Assembly: GCF_035046485.1 (NCBI RefSeq)
Contig: NC_085136.1
Location: 83,035,734 to 83,099,733 of the forward strand
Source of the DNA: Aedes albopictus
Taxonomy: Eukaryota; Arthropoda; Insecta; Diptera; Culicidae
Direction: 5' to 3'
Length of the DNA stretch: 64,000 nucleotides
The notes under the pieces were generated by a model. The model was not told the DNA's origin, searched no databases, and saw nothing but the letters and a program-made list of their open reading frames with translations. Below are positions 45,509 to 56,504 of the stretch, in pieces; the stretch's first letter is position 1, and every line of letters starts with the position of its first letter. The translations under genes and the position numbers were made by a program.

Positions 45509-46495
45509 TTAGCTGCGGCCCTTTTGAAGGCCGAGCATCTTAGACATCATGTTTGGTACTTGCTGTTCACGGATTTCCCGGATCAAATCAAACACAGCCT
45601 TGTACCTTATGCCCTTCGCCGCCGCATCACCACACAACTTGCTCCTGTCAGGGCCTTTGCTGACCCATGACTTGTGTCCTGGTTCCGGACACCTGAAGCA
45701 AACCTCAAATGGCTCGTGCGAGGTCAGTTGGCATACTAATCATCCCAGCTTGAGCTTCCCTACTTTAACGGATAACGTCCGCCACAGGTAGCTGTACCGA
45801 GGCCACCTGTGTTACTGCCGTGCCCTTACGTAACCTAACGGCTGCGGTGGCCACCTGCACCTCGTATAGTTGCCGCAGTGCTGTGACGAGCTCTGGCGAG
45901 CTGCGTTCCTGATCGTGCTTGAACTCGAGGAGCATTTATAATCTGCACGAGCACGTCTAATACTGCACCCGTCGGCTCCCAGATACACATGCTTAATGTA
46001 CCACCTCATTGTCTTCAAGACTTCCGAGTACTGTTCAGTTTTGATGACGAGCGTGTCGCCCTTCTCGCGCTTGGCACCTGCTCTCTTACGTTTTCTAGGC
46101 CTGGCGTCCTTTCGTTCCTGCACCGTTTGCGGTTTCTTCTTCTTCTTCTTCCGCTCTACTTTTTGGTCCAATGGACATCCTCTCCCTGCCCAGCTCCATC
46201 TTGTAGCTACTGAGGACTAATCAGTGGTCACAACCCCCCGTTTTTTCGATACGGAACGGGCCGACCGTTTCAGGCCCACCCTTTCCCGTCTTTCTGGCTT
46301 TACTACCACACTTCGGGGTTAACAACCGCCTGGCCTTGCGGACTTCGCCTGGTAGCTCCTCACCTGATGGCTGCCTCACACGCCTCTGCGTGTAGACTGC
46401 ATAAACGCGGTTAAGGGCAACATACTGTGGCGGGGTGCCCAGGTACCCTACAGGCTTCGTTAACGATCGAGCATCTTTTTCGCCTCCTCGATAAC
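45509..46495 (-). pseudogene. R1/LOA-like LINE ORF1 remnant, minus strand
   Basis: The N-terminal part is basic (RKRKRAGAKREKGDTLVIKT near 46,100) and reads into EQYSEVLKTMR, as in R1-group ORF1. The zinc-knuckle region near 45,720-45,640 reads CFRCPEPGHKSWVSKGPDRS and then KLC. The frame closes with a TAA at 45,509-45,511, a few bases before ORF2. An ORF1 stop just before ORF2 is the normal arrangement in this group. Frameshifts separate the three parts, so the copy is inactive. Confidence 0.8.
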
Positions 46496-46498
46496 TTA

Positions 46499-46760
46499 TT
46501 AGTGTGATTTTGGAGGCAAAGTGAAAAAGCCGCTTTTTTCCACTCGGGCTGGCCGCGTCGTCGTCGTCACCGATTTGACTGTGCTCATCTTCGTACGGAG
46601 CAGTTTAGTGTGATTTTGGAGGCAAAGTGAAGAGGCCACTTTTTTCATTCGGATCGGCCACGTCGTCGTCGTCGTCAATTTGAATGTGCACATCGTCGTA
46701 CCCGTGTATAGTTGTAGCGGTTCAGTGTGATTTCGGAGGAAAAGCCAGTTAGTGGAAGAT
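46499..46760 (-). repeat. 113-bp tandem repeat at the LINE 5' end
   Basis: AGTGTGATTTTGGAGGCAAA starts at about 46,500 and 46,613, and a third diverged start (AGTGTGATTTCGGAGGAAAA) at 46,725. The units contain a CGTCGTCGTCGT run, which on the minus strand reads as an acidic DDDD stretch. The array adjoins the 5' side of the minus-strand LINE, so it may be its 5' UTR or the ORF1 N-terminus; tandem 5' UTR units are common in LINEs. Confidence 0.75.
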
Positions 46761-46950
46761 GCTGCAGCACATACGCACTGGACACTTCAAAGGATGTTTA
46801 TTGGTGAGCTCGTTCCATTTTATGATAATAATTAATGCTAAAGATGTATAAAATTCTGCTCTGGTTTTTGTGTATTCATCTAACAAATATTGAAAAATTC
46901 GTCACGTCATGTGTCGGCGCTAGTTTTCAATGCACATTCAGTTGATAATA

Positions 46951-47240
46951 TAGTTATTTATGTAACGAGTGGCAAAAAGTTGATTTTTTCAGCACGAGCC
47001 GTGCATTTATCCAACGAGGCTTGCCGAGTTGGATAAATATGAAGAGTGCTGGAAAAAACGAATTTTGCAACGAGTTCCATACTAGTAGTTTACGCAACAA
47101 GGTGCAGGATGAAGATTTTTACAGCACGAGTTGTACATTTATCCAACGAGGCTTGCCGAGTTGGATAATTACGACGAGTGCTGTAAAAATCGAGTTCTGC
47201 ACCGAGTTGCGTACAACGTTTTTTGCAATTTCATAAATTA
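46951..47240. repeat. Duplicated hairpin unit (ATCCAACGAGGCTTGCCGAG)
   Basis: Each of two adjacent units has the form CAGCACGAG..CATTTATCCAAC, GAGGCTTGCCGA, GTTGGATAA..GAGTGCTG, a strong hairpin of about 80 bp (near 46,990-47,060 and 47,120-47,200). The flanking TTTTGCAACTCGTT-type sequence is also inverted. A third, truncated start occurs at 47,651-47,716, reusing TTATTTATGTAACGAGT. It behaves like a small dispersed foldback element. Confidence 0.75.
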
Positions 47241-47552
47241 CCGCTTGTGGTTAGTTCTAACAAAACATTCCCATCAAATTGTACACTGATTTTCATAGTA
47301 CACTGATTTCCATAGCCTTGTTTAACCGTTATGTGGCCGGCAAACTTTTTGCTTTTTTCTACACCGTGTATTTTAAATGGGTACTGGGTACCCGGGTACC
47401 CTGCCGGCACAATAAGGGTTAAGAAAATCTGATCATGGCAGGTTATACTGTGTAGTTGTCACAATTTTCAAAACTGCGTCCAGAAAGCATCAAGAAGGTG
47501 ATGAAACCTGAAAACAGTGCTGTAATGGTTCATTACGCAACGCAAATCAGTG

Positions 47553-47578
47553 CTGTAATGAACCATTACAGCACTGTT
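47553..47578. repeat. Perfect short palindrome (AGTGCTGTAATG)
   Basis: AGTGCTGTAATG is followed at once by its near-exact inverse around a GAAC centre. A partial direct copy, CAGTGCTGTAATGGTTCATT, lies about 40 bp upstream, so the two could form alternative pairings. Confidence 0.65.
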
Positions 47579-47719
47579 GATTTGGTGCGGGAAAGTAGGC
47601 CTTTTCCTGTCAGATTTGCGTGAGGTAAAACAGCCTATTACGATGAGAAATAGTTATTTATGTAACGAGTTGCAAAAAGTTGATTTTTTCAGCACGAGTC
47701 GTACATTTATCCAACAAAC

Positions 47720-48065
47720 CTCATAGGAAGTCCAGTAAGAATCCTCAAAGAAAGTCTAGGAAAAAATATCAGGAGAAATCCATGAATGAATTCGAGGAGT
47801 AATTATGGAGTAATTCCATGAAGTATTACTGAAGTAGAAAACCCCGAAGGAATTCCAGATGGAATCCACGGCGGAATATCAAGAGGAATCCCCGAAAACA
47901 TTCCAGGAGGAATTCAAGAAGGAAGTACAGGAGGAATCCTCAACGGAATTCCAGAAAGAATTTTTAAAGGAACTCAAGAAGAAATCCTCAAGTATTTCTT
48001 GGGAGAATCATCGAAAAATCCAGGACGAATCCTCGAAGGAGTTCCATGAGGAACCCCTGAAATAA
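47720..48065 (+). repeat. 12-bp satellite, GGAATTCCAG form
   Basis: Units read CCCGAAGGAATTCCAGGAGGAAT. The 68-codon plus frame here is a repeat product (QEES, KEFQ). The field is interrupted by a small hairpin and a TTAA element, and resumes at 48,830. Confidence 0.8.
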
Positions 48066-48090
48066 TTCTAAGAGGATAATTGAATTTTAT

Positions 48091-48160
48091 TGGCTATTCT
48101 CGGTGAATTTAATACTACTCCAAGAAGGAGGGAGCTTCGAGTAGTTCACCGAGAAAAGCC
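48091..48160. repeat. 70-bp hairpin (TTCTCGGTGAA)
   Basis: TGGCTATTCTCGGTGAA and TTCACCGAGAAAAGCCA form the two arms, with TAATACTACTC and GAGTAG continuing the stem. It abuts the TTAA element at 48,162. It may be a very small MITE; no TSD seen. Confidence 0.65.
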
Positions 48161-48165
48161 ATTAA

Positions 48166-48784
48166 CCCTCTAATATCCAAATTTTTGATTTTGATCTAAA
48201 TATCATTTTTCGTCATCTGAAATCGATTTAAAACATGTTTTGAAAGATGATTCTTTTCAATTCTCGATTTCGTGAATTTCAGTTTTTAATTTTTCTAATT
48301 TTTATTTTTGAACATCCCCACACTTTTATATTTTTCCTGGAAGTCAATTTGGGTAACGGATTTTTTGAGATGAAAACATTTTGAGATTTTATGATTATTG
48401 TTGAAAAATTGTTATTTTATTTTTTTTTTCACAGAAAATTGTATTTTCCGTGTAATTTTAAGGAAAATAATTTTAGAGTGTATTCGATTCCCTTAAACTA
48501 TTAAACAAGGATAGAATGATTTGAGAAAAATTTAAAATGTGTTAATTGTAGCGATTCAATACAAAATAAACAATGACTTCTAAAAGATTACTGAAACATC
48601 AATTTTTCAATGATTTTTAAAAAAATGTAAACACGCTTTAAAATACACCAAAAACCATTTTGAGATATACAGAACAGTCCTAAGTATCAGCCAAAAATAT
48701 AAAAAAAATGATTTTCCACGAAACAAAAATTACAAAAATGCCCAAACTATACCCCGTCTAATGGCGGGATTGGGTATTAGAGGG
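48166..48784. mobile_element. piggyBac-type TTAA MITE, inverted second copy
   Basis: This is the reverse complement of the element at 35,558, of nearly equal length (619 against 616 bp). The left flank is TTAA (48,162-48,165) and the right is ATAA (48,785-48,788), a TTAA with one substitution. Ends are CCCTCTAATATCC and GGGTATTAGAGGG. It is non-coding and inserted between 12-bp satellite fields. Confidence 0.92.
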
Positions 48785-48829
48785 ATAAAATTCAATTTTC
48801 ATAAAGTCATGCGGTGATTAAACCTAGAA

Positions 48830-50565
48830 AGTAAATTTGAACAGAAGTTTCCGCAGGAATTCCAAGAGGAAACCCCGAAAGAATTCCAGCACGAATCCCA
48901 AAGAAACTTCATCAGGAATCCTCAAAAACACCCAGGGGGAATTTCCAAGCGATTCCAGAAAGAATCCCCGAAGGATTTCTAGGACAAATTAACAAAAAAT
49001 ATCCAGAAGAAATCTCAGACGGAGTTCCAGGAGAAATTCCTGAGGATATTCTAGGAGGAATCCCCGAAGGCATTTCAAGAGAAACCCCCGTAATAATTCC
49101 AGAAAAAAATCCTTAAGGAATTCTAGGAGGAATCCCAAAAGGAATTCCATGAGGGGAGGAATAATCGGAGAAATTCGAAGAGAGAAATTTCAGGAGGAAT
49201 CACCGAAGAAATTTCAGGAGGAATCCTCGAAGGAAGTCCAGGAGGAATCTCCGAAAGAATTTCTCAAAGGAACTCTAGGAGGATTACCTGAAGGAATTCT
49301 AGGACGAATCATCAAATTAATTCCAGGAGGATTCCCCAAAAAAACCAGTAGGAATCCCTGAGGTAGTCCAGAAGGAATACCCGACGGAATTTGTGGAAGA
49401 ATTCCTGAAGGAATTCCTGGAGAAATCCCCCAAAAAAAATTACAGGAGAAATCCCTGTAGGAATCCCAGGTGGAACTCCTGAAGGAAATCTGGGAGAAAT
49501 CTCCGAATGATTTCTAAGCGGTACACACGTAGGATTGTCAAGAGGAATCCCCATAGGAAGTCCAGGAAGAATCCCAGAAGGAATTTCAGGAGGATCCTGA
49601 CGGAATTGCATGAGAAATCCCCGAAGCAAATTTGGAAGGAATCTCCTAAGGAATTCTAAGAAAATCATTGAAAAAAATTCCAGGAGGAAGCCCCGAAGAG
49701 ATTTCAAGAGAAATTCACGTTAGAATATTAGCAGAAATCCCCGAGAGAATTTTAGGAGGAATCTATGAAGGATGACCAGGAGGAATACCCGAAGGAATTC
49801 CAGAAGAAATTCCAGAAATAATTCCAGGAGGAATCTTCGAAGGAAGTCCAGGAGGAATCCCTAAATGAAGTCCAAGAGAAACCCTTGGAGGAACTATATG
49901 AGAAATCCCCGATGTAATTCCAGGAGTGATCTCCGAAGAATTCTAAGAGAAATCATCAAAGAAATTCCAGGAAAAATTCACGAAGGAATTTTAGGAGGAA
50001 TCTACGAAGAAATTTCAAGAGGAGTACCCGTAGAAATTCCAGGATGAATCCCCGAAGGAAGTCCAAGGGAGCCCCTGAAGGAAGTCTAGGAGGAAACCCC
50101 GAAGAAATTACAAGAGATATTCAGGGATTTCAGGGGAATGCACGAAGGTATTCCGGTTGGAATATCCAAGAGATTTCCAGGCGGAATCCTTGAAGAATTT
50201 TCTACGGATTTGCAGGAGGTATTCCCTAAAATAAATCCTTCAAGAATTCCAGAAGAAAATCCTTGAGCAATTCTTGTAGAAACTCCATGAAAGATCCATC
50301 AAGAGTATTCTTGATATTATAATTATAAAAAAAATATTGAAGGAACTCCTTCAAGATTCCCTGAAGGAATCCCTGAATGAGCTTCTGGAGGAATCTCTGA
50401 CGTAACTCCTGAAGGCATTCGTGAGTCTTCCTGCAAAACACGATCTTAATCTACAATCTGAAAGAACCCCAGGAGCTATCCCTGGATTAACTTCTGGAAG
50501 AAGCCCTGAAGAACTTCTCGAGGAATCCCCTAAGGATATCCTGAAGAAATCTTTGAAGGAACTCT
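48830..50565 (+). repeat. 12-bp satellite field
   Basis: Units of the form GGAATTCCAGGAGGAATCC recur at 12-bp multiples with frequent CCCCGAA variants; toward 50.3 kb the form becomes CCCTGAAGGAA. Frames of 70 (plus) and 131 (minus) codons are repeat products. Confidence 0.85.
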
Positions 50566-50574
50566 AATGGAGTG

Positions 50575-50695
50575 AAAGCCCTAGACCCCGCCACTGTTCT
50601 AGTCTTCGCCCCCCTCCATACAAACTCCATTTTTTATGTATGAAGTGGCGAAGATTAGAGCAGGATTTTGGCGGTGGGCAAAGTCTAAGGCTTTT
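50575..50695. mobile_element. 120-bp foldback MITE (AAAGCCCTAGAC ends)
   Basis: Left AAAGCCCTAGACCCCGCCA and right TGGCGGTGGGCAAAGTCTAA with GGCTTTT are imperfect inverted arms, with an inner pair CTAGTCTTCGCC and GGCGAAGATTAG. It splits the 12-bp satellite. I see no clear TSD. Confidence 0.7.
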
Positions 50696-50699
50696 ATCC

Positions 50700-51725
50700 T
50701 ATCAAAATCCTTGAACAAACTTCTGGGGGAATCCCTGAATTCTCCTGGAGGTATCCTTGGATCTTCCTATAAGATTCTCTGAAGGAACTTCTGTGGAGAT
50801 TTCTGAAAGAACATCTGTAGGAATCCTGAAGAAAATCAGGAGGAATCTCTGAAGCAACATCTGCAAGAATCCCTGCAACTCCTGGACTAATTTCTCTAAG
50901 AACTCCTGTAGGAATTTCTAAAGGAATTCCAGAAGGAATCCCTGTAAGAACGCCTGGACTAATTTCTAAAGACCTCCTGCAAGAATTCCTGAAAAAACTT
51001 CTCACGGGATTCTTGATGGATCTCCAGGTGGCATTTATGAATCGTCCTGAAGATTCTTTGAAGGGACTTCTGGGAGGATTCCTGAAAGAACTCCTGTTAA
51101 AATAACTTGGGGAACTTCCGAAGGAACTCCTAATGAACACCCGTAGGTATCCTTGGAGTATCTCCTGGAGCTATTGGGGAGATACCTTAGCGAGCTCCAG
51201 AAGAGATCACCAAAGGAACTTCTGGACCAATCCTTAAAAAGAACTCCTGAAAGAATCTCTGAAAATTTTTCATGAGGCATCTCGAAATAATTTCAAGAGG
51301 AATCCCCGAAGGAATTTCAGGAGGAATTCTTGAATAAATTCCAGGAGGAATGCTGGAAGCAATTCCTGTAGGAACTCTTGATGAAACTCCCGGAGTGATC
51401 CCTGAAGGATCTTCTAGAGCAATCCCTACAGAACGTCAAGAGAAATCTCTAGTTGGAATTCTAGAGGATTTTTTGCACGATATCCTGAAGGAATCTCTGA
51501 GGAAACTCCTGTATGAATTCTTGAAGGAACTTCAGAAGGAATCCATGTAGAAACTCTCAGACTAATCTCTGAAAGACCTACTATGAGAATCCCTGAAGGA
51601 TTTTCTGGATGAATCTCTGATTATCTGTAGGAGGCATCCCTGAAGAATTTTCTGGAGGAATCCTAGGTGGAGGCTTCACTGAATCTTCTGAAGGATTTCT
51701 GAAGAAACTTCTGGAGAGATGTGAA
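50700..51725. repeat. 12-bp satellite field, CTCCTGAAGGAA form
   Basis: Units GGAACTTCTGGA / GAATCCCTGAAG in the 12-bp frame. The minus-strand frame of 148 codons (50,694-51,140) reads as a GIPSEI / RSSFR repeat and is not a gene. Confidence 0.8.
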
Positions 51726-51881
51726 TGAGGAATAATTAATACAATCTAATGAAAAATGAAAACAAAAGTTCTAAGAATTGAGAAATCAATTATTGTAGTC
51801 AATCATTTATGATAGTAATCGTAAGATTTTTTTTATCTCAACTTAATGTAAACTTATTTTTTTTCGTGCATTGATCACCGG

Positions 51882-52005
51882 CGCGAAAAATGAAAATCGG
51901 CGGCGTGACAAACAGCGGCGTATAGCGCGCCGCCGATACCTCAGTCGGCGTCGGCGTGGGACAAAAAGTGTCGGCGGCGGCGGCGTGGCGCGGCGGCGCA
52001 CAGGT
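51882..52005. repeat. GC-rich (CGGCGN)n tract
   Basis: A 120-bp island of CGGCGG, CGCCGCCG and GGCGTCGGCG motifs in otherwise AT-rich DNA. It lies immediately before the LINE relic. Both orientations of the motif occur, so it can fold back. Confidence 0.7.
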
Positions 52006-52012
52006 CTACTCC

Positions 52013-52615
52013 GAATCACAGAAACGACTGGTACGACGGCGAAAGTGAACAGTTGAAAAACGAGAAGAATGCAGCATGGGCGAGAATGCTGCAGCACCGT
52101 ACGAGAGCGAATGAGGCACGTTACAAACAGGCGCGGAACAGGCAGAACTCAGTCTTCCGGATGAAGAAGCGCCAGCAGGAAGAACGAGATCGCGAAGCGA
52201 TGGAACAGCTGTACCGCGCTAAGGACACACGAAAGTTCCACGAGAAGCTGAACCGCTCGCGCAGAGGCTTTATGCCACAAGCCGACATGTGCCGAGATAA
52301 TCACGGGAATATTCTCACGAGCGAGCGTGAGGTGGTCGACAGGTGGCGGCAGCATTACGATGAGCACCTCAATGGCGACGTTGCAAGTACCGAAGGTGGC
52401 GTGGTAATAGATTTAGGAGTATGTGCACAGGACGAAAGACTTCCGGCCCCTGACCTCCAAGAGATTGAGGAGGAGGTTGGCCGGTTGAAAAGCAACAAAG
52501 CCGCTGGGGCAGATCAACTACCAAGCGAGCTTCTAAAATACGGTGGAGAAGCACTGGTGAGAGCACTACACTGGGTCATTACCAAGGTTTGGGAGGACGG
52601 TTATTACCGGAATTC
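52013..52615 (+). pseudogene. RTE-like LINE ORF2, linker and start of RT
   Basis: The frame starts NHRNDWYDGESEQLKNEKNA at 52,013, then NAAWARMLQHRTRANEARYK, then RKFHEKLNRSRRGFMPQADM and LTSEREVVDRWRQHYDEHLN. The RT begins with RLKSNKAAGADQLPSELLKY, followed by GGEALVRALHWVITKVWEDG. AAGADQLP-ELLKYGG is the first conserved block of RTE-type RTs (clade named with caution). At 52,615 coding similarity ends where a Penelope-type fragment starts. The frame is uninterrupted to that point, which makes it the best-preserved coding piece in the window. Confidence 0.87.
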
Positions 52616-52900
52616 CGTCCCGGCCAGCACGAACAGAAGTGTTCCCAAAGTGCCAAGTGTTGTGACTCGAACTGTGTATCCACCCACCATTTCAATCCCG
52701 GTGCTAGGGTCCAATGAAACAAGTGCGGTTTAGAGCAGAAAACGACATTCCGCCGTGTGATCGACACGAATCGAAGACAAGTTGATTCACATCGAGCCCT
52801 GATGAAGATCCCAATCACAGGATCGAAACGTTGGCAATGATCTAAAATAATCAACGCTTTTCTGTGATTGAAAGCCGAAAAATACCTACCAAGTTTTACA
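52616..52900 (+). mobile_element. Penelope-like element fragment with hammerhead motif
   Basis: The sequence breaks the LINE RT and contains a hammerhead-like motif (52,781-52,855) of the same family as that at 9.5 kb; downstream words ATCAACGCT and AGCCGAAA are shared. Hammerheads lie in the LTR-like repeats of Penelope-like elements, so this is probably such a repeat without coding sequence. Ends are not defined. Confidence 0.55.
52781..52855 (+). ncRNA. Hammerhead-ribozyme-like motif, best of three
   Basis: CTGATGA at 52,799-52,805, stem II GATCC with GGATC (52,807-52,811 and 52,820-52,824), loop CAATCACA, GAAAC at 52,825-52,829, then GTT at 52,830-52,832. Stem I has GCC with GGC, then ATC with GAT, then GTTGAT (52,781-52,786) with ATCAAC (52,850-52,855) outside internal loops. 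Stem II differs at two pairs from the 9.5-kb copy while pairing is preserved. The expected cleavage triplet is GUU instead of the favoured GUC, and an extra A precedes stem II, so activity may be low. Confidence 0.62.
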
Positions 52901-53039
52901 ATCTGTACAGATGCTCAAAAAGCTTTAAAATACAGATAAATCTTTATATTTATTTATTTATTTGACATCTTTAGTTAGATAACTACACAGGCCGATACTT
53001 AATCCTATTTTCAAATTCTATTCGAGTCTCCTCGAATCT

Positions 53040-53860
53040 CGCAGAGGGTTACGGCCAGGTGATGGTCATTCATGCTTGCTGTTTAACATTGCTCTAGAGG
53101 GTGTAATACGAAGAGCGGGGATAACACGAGTGGAACGATTTTCACAAATTCCGTTCAGCTGCTTGGTTTCGCTGATGATATTGATATTATAGCTCGCAAG
53201 TTTGAGATGATGGTGGAAACCAGGCCTGTGCACAGAAGCGGCGCATAGGGAGGGGTTTTTCCCAATTTTGGCAAAAGGCGGAGGGGCGCCTAGTGTGTGA
53301 TGCGTCGGTTATGGTTACTACCAAACCACCCCCCCCCCACCTTGTGCACGATGAAGCCAGGCGAATCGGATAAGTTATAAATGTGTCAAAGACAAAGTCG
53401 TGGACAAAGTACATGATGGCAAAGGGCTGCAGGGAAGAATCATCGCGCCCACCACCCAGAATTTCTGATTTTCTATCTACGTCGATGAATTCGAGGCGGT
53501 TGAAGAATTACGATGAAGAATATGTTCCCTTGGAGTCTTCGATTGGAAGATGTTGCGAATCATCAACGCCGGAGTGCAGATGGAAGACGGGACTTAGAAA
53601 AGCGAATGAACCACGAGCTTTATCAGCTGCTGAAAGAACCAACCATCGTCCATACTGCGAAAATCGGGAGGCTATGGTGGGCGAGTCATATCATCAGGAT
53701 GTCGAATAGCAACCCGACTAAAGTGGTTCTCAAGTGGGTCGATCAAGTGGAGGACGATATGCGGACTCTTCGCAGAGTGCGGAACTGGAGACACAGTCGT
53801 GGACCGAGTAAAATGGAGACGACTCCTATATACAGCAGAGGACACTCAGGCCTTAGCCTG
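53040..53860 (+). pseudogene. RTE-like LINE ORF2, RT core to C-terminus
   Basis: It resumes with RGLRPGDGHSCLLFNIALEG and VIRRAGIT near 53,045-53,125. A frameshift follows, then LLGFADDIDIIARKFEMMVE near 53,160-53,215, with FADD as the catalytic aspartates. After another break, the C-terminal region reads RRDLEKRMNHELYQLLKEPT, IGRLWWASHIIRMSNSNPTK and WVDQVEDDMRTLRRVRNW (53,580-53,810). The middle of the RT is lost at the Penelope-type insertion. The three parts are one broken ORF2 in collinear order with 52,013-52,615. Confidence 0.87.
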
Positions 53861-53879
53861 ACCGGTATGGTAAATAAGC

Positions 53880-56500
53880 CCAAAACATAGGAAGAGGTTC
53901 CAACGTACACATTGCTAGACCGGTTTTACGAGGAGGTAGGAATAGGACAAAAGTAAAAGACCTTTGTACGACATACTTTATTGTTTCAGCTACGCGTCAC
54001 CTGGCCTTTAATATGGTGATCGAAAATTGATTGTAAACAAAATTGGTATTGAAAACAATGACATTATGTGAACTACTATCTAAACATCGTTTTACGAAAC
54101 CAGAACTACACTAGTAGGCAAACTTACGATATTTGGTTGATATATTTTCTTTAAGTGAACATTTTACCCCAATCTCATCCACTCTTCCTAGGTAGAGAGT
54201 AGTGCCGGTACTTGACATTCCGGAACGAGTCCGTTCGTTGTGGGAACAAATTGAAATGAGGATTACGCCTGAACACGTTGACGCCGTAGCTCGCGCTTGC
54301 CACGCCGCACCGTACGGTAAAAATCCTTCAAGCATGTTGAACGCCGCCGGTGAATGGACAGTCGATGTTCCGCCTACCACTTGAATACAATTTCCCATCG
54401 CCGCGCCGTTGTTGCCCGCTGGTTGTTATAATGCTACAACTGACATGGTGACACAAACAGACACGGGCAAGCCTTGAGGATTTGCAGCTAGTGAGACGGA
54501 CAGACGTAGCGATATGAGTTTGTGACCCACGGAGCTCGATATGTAGGTACCTAGCACCATCTGGCGCAGTCTAGTAGCCAGCGTAGTCAACATGGTGCTC
54601 CCAGTGGAGGGTACGCTGCGATACGTATCTCTTGAACATACGTTACAGCAATTCCCTCAGTAAGTAGGGCGGTAGAACTCGAAAGGGGTCGAAGTACCCG
54701 TTGTAATGCATTACTGTAACGCTCGTACACTTTGGGACATAACTGTACAAGCCAACCTAACTAATGTCGTCGCTTTGGCATGGGGTGATGTTCGTTCTAT
54801 TGGGTCGTTATGGTAATGATGGAAAAATTATTCCGTTCAAGAGCAGCAACTGCGAAGTGAGCCAAAGTGCAAGCGAGAGTAACTGCTACGTGGGAAGTTT
54901 TTACATCATCCCGACCGACAGTGATTTTTTTTTTCATTTGAAGTGCGTGAATTTGCTGTGAATGCTGATGAGAACTGAACGGTGTGATTGAACCTTTTAC
55001 GATGTTTTGTACATAGTCCTTCGTTGCTTTAATCAGTCTAGTAAGCTGATGGTAGGTTCCCATCATCGATCGTGATGAAGTAGTCGTTGCTTTCATTGTC
55101 TTAAACCTCTGTGTCTGTAGTACCTGAACCATTCAGATGTTCATAGAAGTTCTGCTTCCACCTTTCCAGATATCTCTCTATCTCTCATGCGGTAACGGTG
55201 CCTCGATATTCTGCGCGTATGAAGTGGTGACATCAGGCTGCTTCAGTTGCTCTAGGACATACAACGGCAACCGTCGGTACCGTACATTCGAATTGGTATT
55301 AGCGCTACGATAGATCGTTACGTCTATAATATCTGGAAAGTTCCACAAACTAACAGCTAGCAGTGACTGGAACTATGCTGCTGCCAGCTCTGGCCACAAC
55401 TGCTGTTTGTCTTTCTTCCTCACCGAATCCCATGGACCTTGGCTGCTGCATTTCCTCAGTTCCTTGCCGGTTGGAGAACAAACTCAACAAGCGCATCAGT
55501 TCAGTCGTCGTCGTCCTCGGTTGGTCGGCAGTCGGTGAAAGATGGAAAGTGGTTCGTGATTTACCAGACAACTCCCACAACGTTTGACTGCGTTTTCCAC
55601 CACCACCAACCCACCCACGGGCGCACGGAATTAGGTTTCAGGGTTGCAAAGTTAGTTAGATGGAGCTCAGCAAGCAGCCAGCGTAACTTCTTTGGAAGAA
55701 CAAGCTCTTGTGTGTACTCTGCGTACATACATTGTTAGAGCAAGTAGATACAAGTACTGCGAGTTGTGCGGAAAACTTTGATTGGAAAGTGTTCCCATGG
55801 GCGAGTGGGCATTTGGGTTTGGGACAATGTTTGGAATGGGAATCGATGCGGATCGATGATGGAGCATTCAGCGATTGGTCGAAGGGGGAAATAGAACTTT
55901 GAAAAGTTGGTTTCATCAAGCAAGTATTGACCTTTTCTCAAAACATTACTCTTTCTGAGATGAATGGAAGTTGCGAATGGGACTACATTTAAGTTCGATG
56001 CATTGTTATACTTGAACAGGTCGTTCACAATCACAGAAAAACTGTTTTCTATAAGCGTATTCGACGTCCCTCGTCGCATGCGATAAAAAGCCAAGTTTTC
56101 TTGGCTCTACCGACAACATGATGGATTCTTGGCATAGTGATTTTCCAGATGATGGCAAATTTCCATTGAAATGAGGTTCTTAATGCTAATGCACGCGCAA
56201 ATTTGTGCAGAATATATACATTATCGTTCAAATCATAGACACTGAAAGAAGGAGAGGTAAATTTTGTGTATTTGGCTTTAGCCGATTCAGTCTTATCCTT
56301 CATCCAGCCAACGTACATTTTCCACCTTCGGAAAAGCACAAAAATGGTCATAACTTTTTTGTTTTTCGATGGTTTTTGATGAAATTTTCACAACTTCCCA
56401 AAAAACTCTTCTAGTTTTTGATGCCGGGGACATGGGTGCCTGGTACACATGGTTCCGCAGTTATTCCGGATTGTCTTGGGGTACCAAAATTGGCCACATA
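53880..56500. other. Non-repetitive stretch, no gene recognised
   Basis: About 2.6 kb of mixed DNA. A 60-codon frame at 54,202-54,384 (starting MPVLDIPERVRSLWEQIEMR) looks less random than its surroundings, but I cannot assign it. Overlapping frames around 55,350-55,900 compete on both strands. No tandem repeats or paired ends are evident. Confidence 0.4.
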
Positions 56501-56504
56501 CTTT

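Noticed and set aside
54202..54384. 60-codon frame resembling the end of a DDE transposase
   Set aside because: Only a loose resemblance (LWEQIEMR); no catalytic residues and no element ends nearby.
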